This document shows positions 16,622 to 23,252 of a DNA stretch of 29,165 bases, one piece after another (the stretch's first letter is position 1; each line of letters begins with the position of its first letter). The notes under the pieces were generated by a model, which was not told the origin of the DNA, did no database searches, and saw nothing but the letters and a program-made list of their open reading frames with translations. The DNA lies in contig JAHHTR010000017.1 of the NCBI GenBank assembly GCA_020024515.1, positions 1 through 29,165 on the forward strand, written 5' to 3'. The translations under genes were made by a program, and so were the position numbers. The stretch comes from Angelakisella sp. GTDB taxonomy: Bacteria; Bacillota; Clostridia; Oscillospirales; Ruminococcaceae.

Positions 16622-17842
16622 TTATACTAATATAACTTTATGGAATACTTTTTTACCTTTTTTAATTATCACAGTATTTTTAACTGTATCTTTATCAATA
16701 AATAGTGTAGGTTCTGTCACCTTTTCATCATTAAGAGTAACTCCACCTTGTTGAACAAGTCTTCTTGCCTCACCTTTTGATGGCAATAATTTTGTTTTTA
16801 CAAGCAAGTCCAACAGACCTATTTTATCTTCTGTGAAATCTGCATCTGTAAGCTCTGTTGTCGGCATATTTTCGTCATGCGAACCATCTGCAAATACAGC
16901 TTTCGCACTTGCCATCGCTTTATCTGCTTCTTCTTCTCCATGTACAAACTTTGTAACTTCGTAAGCAAGTATTTCTTTTGCTTTGTTTAATTCACTACCT
17001 TGCCATTTTTCCATAGCTTCTATTTCTTCAATAGGTAAGAATGTCAATAATTTTAGACAGTTTATAACATCATCATCAGATACATTTCTCCAGTATTGGA
17101 AGAAATTGTATGGTGAGTATTTGTTTGCATCAAGCCAAACAGCTCCACCCTCTGTTTTACCCATTTTCTTACCTTCTTTTGTTGTAAGAAGTTTAAATGT
17201 CATACCGCAAACTTCTTCACTTTTAACACGTCTAACGAGTTCTACACCACCGATAATATTTGACCATTGGTCGTCTCCACCAAGTTCCAAAGTACAGTTA
17301 TGCTCTGTAAACAATTTTAAGAAATCGTAACTTTGCATTATCATATAATTAAATTCAATAAATGAAAGTCCTCTTTCATAACGAGATTTAAAACATTCTG
17401 CTGTAAGCATACGGTTTACTGTAAAGTGTACACCGACATCACGCAAAAGTTCAATATAGTTCATATTCATTAGCCAATCACCATTGCGTGCAACTATACA
17501 TTTATCAAGTGGAACAAGTCTTCCCATTTGCTCCAAAAATCTATCGGCATTGTAGTTTATTTCTTCAGGTGTCAACATTTTACGCATATCTGTTTTACCT
17601 GTTGGATCGCCTACCATTGTTGTACCTGTACCCAATAACAAAATAGGTGTATGGCCGGCTTTTATCATATGGTTAATTACAACCAGTTGCAAAAAATGTC
17701 CTACATGCAAGCTATCTGCTGTTGCATCAAAGCCAATATAGAATACTGTTTTTTCATTGTTTAGCTTGTTTTTAATTTTTTCTTCATGTGTCATTTGGGC
17801 AATAAAGCCACGTCTTTGTAGTTCATCAAAAATGTTGTTCAT
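16622..17842 (-). CDS. tyrS: Tyrosyl-tRNA synthetase
   Basis: Charges tRNA-Tyr with tyrosine. ATG 17842 is chosen (406 residues, MNNIFDELQRRGF), with AAGGAG 7 bases upstream; the frame is open further up but runs into the T-box terminator, which cannot be coding. The class I catalytic core has the HIGH-equivalent HVGH (residues 46-49) after YIGFDATADSL, the GGDDQWSNIIGG tyrosine-pocket motif, and the KMSKS-equivalent KMGKT at about residue 228. A C-terminal S4 RNA-binding domain (about 340-405; SKGEARRLVQQGGVTLNDEKV) is present. The sequence is the bacterial TyrRS form with S4 domain. Expression is controlled by the T-box immediately upstream. Confidence 0.97.
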   Translation of the reverse strand: MNNIFDELQRRGFIAQMTHEEKIKNKLNNEKTVFYIGFDATADSLHVGHFLQLVVINHMIKAGHTPILLLGTGTTMVGDPTGKTDMRKMLTPEEINYNADRFLEQMGRLVPLDKCIVARNGDWLMNMNYIELLRDVGVHFTVNRMLTAECFKSRYERGLSFIEFNYMIMQSYDFLKLFTEHNCTLELGGDDQWSNIIGGVELVRRVKSEEVCGMTFKLLTTKEGKKMGKTEGGAVWLDANKYSPYNFFQYWRNVSDDDVINCLKLLTFLPIEEIEAMEKWQGSELNKAKEILAYEVTKFVHGEEEADKAMASAKAVFADGSHDENMPTTELTDADFTEDKIGLLDLLVKTKLLPSKGEARRLVQQGGVTLNDEKVTEPTLFIDKDTVKNTVIIKKGKKVFHKVILV

Positions 17843-17902
17843 CTTTCTTTTCTCCTTTTTTAAATTCGATATTATTTTGTCTTTACAATGAAGAAAGTCA
17901 CA

Positions 17903-18180
17903 CAAAAAAATAAACCCTCTGCACTGTAAAAGTACAGAGGGTGAAAAAATCACGGTACCACCTCGTATTTAAAGATATGTCACCATATCTTCCTCATGAA
18001 GTACAAATAATACTTCTGCAATATAACGGTTGCACCCGACTAGATTTACTTAAATTATACAATATAATTTGTTCAAGTAGCTGCTCCAAGATGTATTCGG
18101 TAAAATTTCAACACTTTTTCACACCAACAAAAGCTCTCTTTTGATGAAATCATTTACTTACTGGTTCTTTTCATTGCATT
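17903..18180 (-). ncRNA. T-box riboswitch (tRNA-Tyr-sensing) of tyrS
   Basis: The tyrS leader contains the conserved T-box sequence GGTGGTACCGTG (17962-17951). It is followed by an intrinsic terminator, CCCTCTGTACT (17941-17931) pairing with AGTGCAGAGGG (17925-17915), and then a long T-run. Upstream, the specifier region reads GAATACATC, so the specifier is UAC (18095-18093), a tyrosine codon, in agreement with the gene. Uncharged tRNA-Tyr would bind stem I and the T-box bulge, favour the antiterminator and permit tyrS transcription. The exact 5' boundary is set by the promoter at 18187-18215. Confidence 0.95.
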
Positions 18181-18186
18181 TTCTCG

Positions 18187-18215
18187 ATTATATATCAAAT
18201 ATTGTAAAAAGTCAA
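18187..18215 (-). promoter_or_regulatory. Promoter of the tyrS T-box transcript
   Basis: On the minus strand TTGACT (18215-18210), 17-nt spacer, perfect TATAAT (18192-18187). The start is expected near 18180. It lies only ~20 bp after the stop of the cyclophilin gene. Confidence 0.88.
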
Positions 18216-18236
18216 GGATAAAATTAATTTTAAAAA

Positions 18237-19199
18237 TTATTTATCGTATCCTACTACTGTTATAGAATTAATAACTACATCTGTCACAGGTTTATTGTTC
18301 TGTGGATTTTGCTCAACGGCAGCAATTTTATCAACTACGTCCATTCCATTTATTACTTGGCCAAAAACTGCGTGCTTATTGTCAAGATGTGGTGTTCCGC
18401 CTACTTCTTGATATTTCGCGATAACAGGTTCAAGCATTTTTCCATAATATTCAGGTACACCTGCATTTATGGTAGCTTCTATTTTTTTGTTTTCTTCTGT
18501 AATATATTGCTCTATTTCTTTTTTGTCCTTACCTTCTGCTAGCATCTTATTTACATTTTTTTGTATGCGTTCGATATTGTTTTGTACTCTATTGCTGTAT
18601 AGCATATCAGGAAGATTTGCAAATTGATTACCTTTTGATTGAACAATAAAGAATTGGCTGCCATTTGTATCTACACCACTGTTTGCCATTGATATAGCAC
18701 CTCTGAAATTATATAGTTGTGGTGACAATTCATCTTGGAATGGTTCACCCCAGATACTTTCTCCGCCTATTCCTGTTCCCTGTGGATCACCGCCCTGTAT
18801 CATAAAGTCATTGATTACTCTATGAAAAATAAGTCCGTCATAATAACCTTCTTTTGCATGTGTTAAGAAGTTTTCTACTGTTTTTGGTGCATATTCAGGG
18901 AAAAATGCAATTTCTATATCTCCCATTGTTGTGTGTAGTGTTGCTTTTGGCAAGTTAGAATAATCACCAAATTGTACAAGTTTTACCTCTTGCTCTTCAA
19001 TATCAAAATAATTTGTCATGCCAATAACCTCAGCTTCTGTTTTATTATTTTCTGTTTTGCTTGTATCAGTGCTCTCTGTCACTGAACTACTTGTATTATC
19101 AGTTTTACTTGACTCTTTATCTGTCTTATTTCCACACGCTACCATTGTAGTAACAAGTAGTGCAGATAAAATAAGAACTTTTAAAATTTTTGATTTCAC
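18237..19199 (-). CDS. Lipoprotein peptidyl-prolyl isomerase (cyclophilin) with large insertion
   Basis: A predicted extracytoplasmic lipid-anchored folding catalyst. The start is GTG 19199 with AGGGG 7 bases before it. The signal peptide ends in the lipobox MVAC (Cys22), followed by a Ser/Thr/Lys-rich linker (23-60). The cyclophilin domain (about 82-320) has FHRVINDFMIQGGDP with the catalytic Arg, GAISMANSG, NGSQFFIV and HAVFGQV. Between QFFIV and HAVFG there are about 80 extra residues (about 184-264), rich in Lys, Glu and Asn and predicted helical, where typical bacterial cyclophilins have a short loop. No terminator separates it from the tyrS promoter downstream. The 114 bp between it and the aminotransferase include a strong hairpin. 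Confidence 0.93.
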   Translation of the reverse strand: MKSKILKVLILSALLVTTMVACGNKTDKESSKTDNTSSSVTESTDTSKTENNKTEAEVIGMTNYFDIEEQEVKLVQFGDYSNLPKATLHTTMGDIEIAFFPEYAPKTVENFLTHAKEGYYDGLIFHRVINDFMIQGGDPQGTGIGGESIWGEPFQDELSPQLYNFRGAISMANSGVDTNGSQFFIVQSKGNQFANLPDMLYSNRVQNNIERIQKNVNKMLAEGKDKKEIEQYITEENKKIEATINAGVPEYYGKMLEPVIAKYQEVGGTPHLDNKHAVFGQVINGMDVVDKIAAVEQNPQNNKPVTDVVINSITVVGYDK

Positions 19200-19271
19200 T
19201 GCGTTTACCCCTATATTTAAATTATTTAAAAGAGTTATATAAACTCAATGTTCCCATTTTAACATAAATTT

Positions 19272-19304
19272 AGTCTATTAACAAGTAGAATTTGTTAATA
19301 GACT
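19272..19304 (-). other. 13-bp hairpin between aminotransferase and cyclophilin genes
   Basis: AGTCTATTAACAA (19272-19284) pairs perfectly with TTGTTAATAGACT (19292-19304), loop of 7. It lies 10 nt past the aminotransferase stop. The minus-strand flank (AAATTTATG) has no T-run, so it is an atypical terminator, an RNA stabiliser or a binding site. Confidence 0.6.
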
Positions 19305-19313
19305 TATATATTT

Positions 19314-20606
19314 TTATATATTTATTGTTAAATAATATTCAATAGTTGCTATTTTTACGCATAAACACAATAATTCTGTTGCTTGTTCAAGTTCTTCTAA
19401 TGATGGGTATGATGGTGCTATACGTATATTTTTGTCGTATGGATCTAAACCATAAGGATATGTCGCACCAGCATTTGTAAGTTTTACTCCTGCATTTGCA
19501 CACAAATATACAACTCTTTTTGCACAATTATCAACATCAAGGGATATGAAATATCCTCCGTTAGGTTTTGTCCACTCAGCAATATTTAATTCACTCAATT
19601 CTCTTTCCAAAATATCATTTACAAGAATAAACTTCGGTCTTAAAAGCTCTGCATGCTTTTTCATATGAGCTTTTACACCATCTACATTTTTAAAGTATCT
19701 TACATGCATTAATTGCGATATTTTATCAAAGCCGATAGTTTGGTCTCCAAGTTGTTTTTCAGTAAGTGCTACATTTGCCTTTGAAGCACACATTGCTGAA
19801 ATTCCTGCACCAGCAAATGATATTTTTGATGTTGAAGAAAATTCAAACAACATATTCTCTTTTCCATTTTCCTTTAATAAAGAAAACAGATTTAAAAGTT
19901 TATCCTCCTTATCTTCATATAAGTGATGTATAACATAGGCATTATCCCAAAAAATTCTGAAATCATTAGCTGCTGGATTTAAATTTGCAAATCTTTTTAC
20001 AACTTCATCGGAATATGTTATACCTGTTGGATTTGAATATTTAGGTACACACCAAATACCCTTTACACTGGGATTATTATTTACATAATACTCTATATCG
20101 TCCATATTTGGTCCATCTTCATTCATAGCTATCGGTATCATTTTTATACCAAAATGCTGACAAATTGAAAAATGCCTGTCATACCCTGGTGAAGGACACA
20201 AAAATATAATTTCTTCTTCCTTGCACCATGGTTTATCTGAACCGTATACGCCTAATGTAAATGCTCTGGATACTGCATCAAACATTAAATTCAAACTTGA
20301 ATTTCCGCCTATCATTACTTCGCTTGGGTCGCATTCAAGTAAATCTGCCATAATTTTTCTTGCTTCAGGAATTCCCAAAAGAATGCCATAATTACGACAA
20401 TCCACACCACTTTCCGAAAAAGTTCCTGTTACTGAATTTACTGTATCAAGCATACCCATTGACAAATCCAACTGCTCAGAATTCGGCTTTCCACGTGACA
20501 TATCCAATTTTAAATTTTGCTCAACACACTCATTATATATCATTTTAAGTTTTGATAATTCTTGCTTTAACTCATAACTTTTCATTTTTGCATAAGGGAT
20601 TTTCAT
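19314..20606 (-). CDS. Aspartate aminotransferase, type Ic (MocR-like aminotransferase family)
   Basis: PLP enzyme that probably exchanges the amino group between aspartate and 2-oxoglutarate. The 430 residues and the order LDMSRGKPNSEQLDLSMG, CRNYGILLGIPEARKI, GGNSSLNLMFD, CPSPGYDRHF, YSNPTG, DNAYVIHHLY and SSTSKISFAGAG match the type Ic aspartate aminotransferase group (Pfam Aminotran_MocR), not the classic AspC type. The PLP lysine is K261 in SSTSK, and the conserved Arg for the substrate carboxylate is probably in NIRIAPSYPS near the C-terminus. The family assignment is good; activity on aspartate is inferred from family members. The ATG has GGAGG about 7 bases upstream, with a candidate promoter at 20638-20666. 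No helix-turn-helix domain is attached, so it is not a MocR regulator. Confidence 0.88.
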   Translation of the reverse strand: MKIPYAKMKSYELKQELSKLKMIYNECVEQNLKLDMSRGKPNSEQLDLSMGMLDTVNSVTGTFSESGVDCRNYGILLGIPEARKIMADLLECDPSEVMIGGNSSLNLMFDAVSRAFTLGVYGSDKPWCKEEEIIFLCPSPGYDRHFSICQHFGIKMIPIAMNEDGPNMDDIEYYVNNNPSVKGIWCVPKYSNPTGITYSDEVVKRFANLNPAANDFRIFWDNAYVIHHLYEDKEDKLLNLFSLLKENGKENMLFEFSSTSKISFAGAGISAMCASKANVALTEKQLGDQTIGFDKISQLMHVRYFKNVDGVKAHMKKHAELLRPKFILVNDILERELSELNIAEWTKPNGGYFISLDVDNCAKRVVYLCANAGVKLTNAGATYPYGLDPYDKNIRIAPSYPSLEELEQATELLCLCVKIATIEYYLTINI

Positions 20607-20637
20607 TTTAAAAACCTCCGTTGTTTAATATGTTTAT

Positions 20638-20666
20638 ATAATACTATACACCAAATTAATTTGCAA
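20638..20666 (-). promoter_or_regulatory. Candidate promoter of the aminotransferase
   Basis: On the minus strand TTGCAA (20666-20661), 17-nt spacer, TATTAT (20643-20638). Start expected near 20631, ~25 nt before the ATG. Confidence 0.6.
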
Positions 20667-20756
20667 GTATTAAATTATCCTTCTTGCATATTATATGAAA
20701 GAATTTCTGTTTTTGCCAATAAAGTTATATAAATTGAATATATGTATATATAAATA

Positions 20757-20770
20757 TTGCAATATTGCAA
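20757..20770. promoter_or_regulatory. Perfect 14-bp palindrome in the divergent aminotransferase/pepF region
   Basis: TTGCAATATTGCAA lies about 60 bp upstream of the pepF -35 and 90 bp upstream of the aminotransferase -35. It overlaps a tandem ATATTGCA direct repeat (20755-20770). It is a candidate operator for an unknown regulator. Confidence 0.4.
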
Positions 20771-20830
20771 GAAAAAATTTATAAAATTCATTTTTAATGT
20801 AAACTTTTTTCTGAATTAACTCTTTATTCA

Positions 20831-20859
20831 TTGACTTTATTTGTAAATCTTATTATACT
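20831..20859 (+). promoter_or_regulatory. Sigma-A-type promoter of the M3 peptidase gene
   Basis: TTGACT (20831-20836), a 17-nt spacer and TATACT (20854-20859). The start is near 20866, ~40 nt before the ATG. Confidence 0.83.
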
Positions 20860-20906
20860 AATACATAAACAAATATCAAATTTTTTATATAAAGGAGTGT
20901 TTTTAC

Positions 20907-22592
20907 ATGAAATTCAATGAATTTCCATATAAACGACCAAATTTAGATGTGTTTTTATCTTCTATCGAAGGTTATACTGAAAAAATTAAAAAAGCTAGCA
21001 GCGCACAAAAACAACTGGAAATATTAAAAGATTTTGAGAAAACAACAGGTTCTTTCTATTCAATGTCGACTATTGCATATATACGTAACACAGTTGATAC
21101 TCGTGATAAATTTTATGAAGAGGAAAAACAATTTTATGATGAAAATTCACCTTTAATTCAAGAGAAAATACAACTTTTCAATAATGAACTTTTAAATTCA
21201 AAATTCCGTCAAGAATTAGAAGAAACTCTTGGTAAAATTGTATTTTTAAATCTTGAACTTGAACAAAAAGCATTTTCCCCGGAAATAATACCATTAATGC
21301 AAAAGGAAAATGAACTTCAAACAGAATATCAAAAGCTGTATGCAAGTGCAAAAATTCCATTTATGGGAGATACTCTTACCATTGCAAAACTTGCGTCATA
21401 CAAACAGCATAAAGATAGAAATGTAAGAAAAGCCGCTTATGAGGCAGAAGGCAAATTCTTTGATGAAAACCGTGAAAAATTTGATAAAATATATGATGAG
21501 CTTGTAAAAAATCGTACAGAACAAGCTAAAAAATTGGGATTTAAAAACTTTGTTGAACTTGGATACATTAGACAAAAGCGTAACTGCTACGGTCCGGAAG
21601 GCGTTGCAAGTTTTCGTAAACAAGTTATAGAAGACCTTGTACCACTTGTTGCAAAAATTAAAGAAAAACAACAAAAAGATATTGGTGTTGACAGTCTTAA
21701 ATTTTATGATGATGTATTTTTCTATCCGGACGGTAATGCTACACCACAAGGCACACCGGATGAATTACTTGCTGCCGCAAAAACTATGTACAGTGAAATG
21801 AGTGAAGAAACAAAAGGCTTTATTGAGCTTATGTTTGATATGGAATTATTCGATGTTTTGGCAAAAGATGGCAAAGCTCCCGGTGGATATTGCACACAAA
21901 TGTCTGAATATCATTGTCCGTTCATCTTCTCAAACTTTAACGGAACTTCCGGAGATGTTGATGTTCTGACACACGAAGCAGGACATGCATTTGCAGCATA
22001 TATTGCCGACAAAGAAATAGAATATTCTTGCCTACGTGATCCATCAATGGAAGCTTGCGAAACACACTCTATGAGTATGGAATTTTTAACAAGCCCGTGG
22101 CACCACAATTTCTTTAAACAAGATACAAACAAGTATGAAATTTCACATACACAAGATGCACTGATATTTATACCATACGGTACAATGGTTGATAACTTCC
22201 AAGAGATAATATATTCTCATCCTGAATTGACACCCGAAGAACGAAATCAAGAATGGTTAAAACTCGAAAAACAATTCAGACCATATATAGATTTTGACAA
22301 TCTGCCATTTTATAGCAGAGGTTCAGGTTGGCAAAGACAACTTCACATTTATCTATATCCTTTCTACTATATTGATTATTGTATGGCACAAACTGTTGCA
22401 CTACAAATTTTCGCTTTGTTCCTACAAGACAATAAAAAAGCTTGGGAAACATATCTAAACTTTGTAAAAATGGGTGGTACAAAGACATTTATTGAGCTTG
22501 TACATTCAGTAGGACTAAAAGCACCACTTGATGAAGGTTGTTTAAAAGAAACTTGCAATATTATTGAAAAATGGCTAAATTCTAAGCAATAA
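20907..22592 (+). CDS. M3-family oligoendopeptidase (PepF-like)
   Basis: Zinc metallopeptidase of the M3B group, cytoplasmic and acting on oligopeptides. It has 561 residues, the usual length for M3-family oligoendopeptidases of Bacillota. The zinc site is HEAGH (H356, E357, H360), and the third ligand is probably E385 in EACETHSMSMEFL, at the proper distance of about 25 residues. C-terminal to it, RGSGWQRQLHIYLYPFYYIDYCMAQTVALQIF is typical of the family's substrate-binding end. No signal peptide is visible. AAAGGAG stands 8-9 bases before the ATG. It has its own promoter and a short downstream hairpin before the next gene. Confidence 0.95.
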   Translation: MKFNEFPYKRPNLDVFLSSIEGYTEKIKKASSAQKQLEILKDFEKTTGSFYSMSTIAYIRNTVDTRDKFYEEEKQFYDENSPLIQEKIQLFNNELLNSKFRQELEETLGKIVFLNLELEQKAFSPEIIPLMQKENELQTEYQKLYASAKIPFMGDTLTIAKLASYKQHKDRNVRKAAYEAEGKFFDENREKFDKIYDELVKNRTEQAKKLGFKNFVELGYIRQKRNCYGPEGVASFRKQVIEDLVPLVAKIKEKQQKDIGVDSLKFYDDVFFYPDGNATPQGTPDELLAAAKTMYSEMSEETKGFIELMFDMELFDVLAKDGKAPGGYCTQMSEYHCPFIFSNFNGTSGDVDVLTHEAGHAFAAYIADKEIEYSCLRDPSMEACETHSMSMEFLTSPWHHNFFKQDTNKYEISHTQDALIFIPYGTMVDNFQEIIYSHPELTPEERNQEWLKLEKQFRPYIDFDNLPFYSRGSGWQRQLHIYLYPFYYIDYCMAQTVALQIFALFLQDNKKAWETYLNFVKMGGTKTFIELVHSVGLKAPLDEGCLKETCNIIEKWLNSKQ

Positions 22593-22607
22593 TTTTTTCT
22601 TAAACAG

Positions 22608-22632
22608 CAAATCCCTCTTCTATAAGGGAGAT
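22608..22632 (+). terminator. Weak imperfect hairpin after the M3 peptidase
   Basis: AATCCCT and AGGGAGATT can form a bulged stem around the TTCTATA loop. No T-run follows, so it is not a convincing terminator and readthrough into the small membrane gene is likely. Confidence 0.3.
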
Positions 22633-22677
22633 TAATATTGTTTTAATAAAAAATACTATAAAAAGGTTGGTAAAAAT

Positions 22678-23184
22678 ATGGATGACGTTTTTGTTGAACG
22701 ATTGATTGCAAAAAAGCCCAATGCAAAAGAAATCTTAATAAAAGCTGCGATTATTTTGGGTGTGGCAGCAGTATTTATAATAGCTATGCGTTATTTCAGA
22801 ATGCTTGCGCCTCTACTTATTCTTGGTGCAGCATTTGGAGGTTGGGTACTTTGGACACGTACAAATATAGAATATGAATATTCACTTTCGAATGGAGAAC
22901 TTACTTTTGATGTTATATACGGACAGCAAAAGAGAAAAAAACTAAAAGAAATTAATCTTCGTGAAAAGGTAGAAGTTCTTGCTCCTGTAAGTAACGATTT
23001 TAGCGATGATTTAAATAGAAATGTATCACAAAATATTGATTATAGTTCATCACCATCAGCCTCCGGAAGATATTTTATGATAATCAACGGTGAAAAAGGA
23101 TTTGAAAGAATCTTTTTTGAGCCTGATGAGAAAATGCTTAAATCAATCCGCAAAGTTATCCCTTCAAAAGTAAAGGGTATATAA
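22678..23184 (+). CDS. Small two-helix membrane protein of unknown function (possibly DUF6106)
   Basis: A 168-residue protein of unproven function. An N-terminal hydrophilic stretch (1-18) precedes two membrane segments (about 19-37 and 42-59) separated by a short basic turn. A mostly beta-looking soluble domain (about 65-168) follows, rich in Lys, Asp and Ser with the pattern YSLSNGELTFDVIYGQQKRKKLKEI. The order (a two-helix anchor then a soluble tail starting EYEYSLSNGEL) resembles a clostridial family that I recall as DUF6106, a name I cannot check here. The ATG is preceded by AAAAGG, spaced ~10 bases, a modest SD box. It lies 85 bp downstream of the M3 peptidase, probably in the same transcript, and ends at the bidirectional terminator shared with the macroglobulin gene. 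Confidence 0.85.
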   Translation: MDDVFVERLIAKKPNAKEILIKAAIILGVAAVFIIAMRYFRMLAPLLILGAAFGGWVLWTRTNIEYEYSLSNGELTFDVIYGQQKRKKLKEINLREKVEVLAPVSNDFSDDLNRNVSQNIDYSSSPSASGRYFMIINGEKGFERIFFEPDEKMLKSIRKVIPSKVKGI

Positions 23185-23209
23185 ATAATTAATACTAATT
23201 CTATTAAAG

Positions 23210-23252
23210 AAAAAATCTCTCTCCACAATAAACAAGTGGAGAGAGATTTTTT
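23210..23252. terminator. Bidirectional terminator shared by the small membrane gene and the macroglobulin gene
   Basis: A perfect 17-bp complementary pair, with AAAAAATCTCTCTCCAC (23210-23226) against GTGGAGAGAGATTTTTT (23236-23252). Both strands end in six T. The macroglobulin stop codon (TAA, 23253-23251) lies at the base of the stem. Confidence 0.93.

Noticed and set aside
17843..17953. N-terminal extension of tyrS
   Set aside because: The extension would translate part of the T-box terminator; ATG 17842 has the SD box and aligns with the TyrRS start.
17941..18144. Short + strand ORF opposite the tyrS leader
   Set aside because: It is the complement of the T-box RNA, with no SD box.
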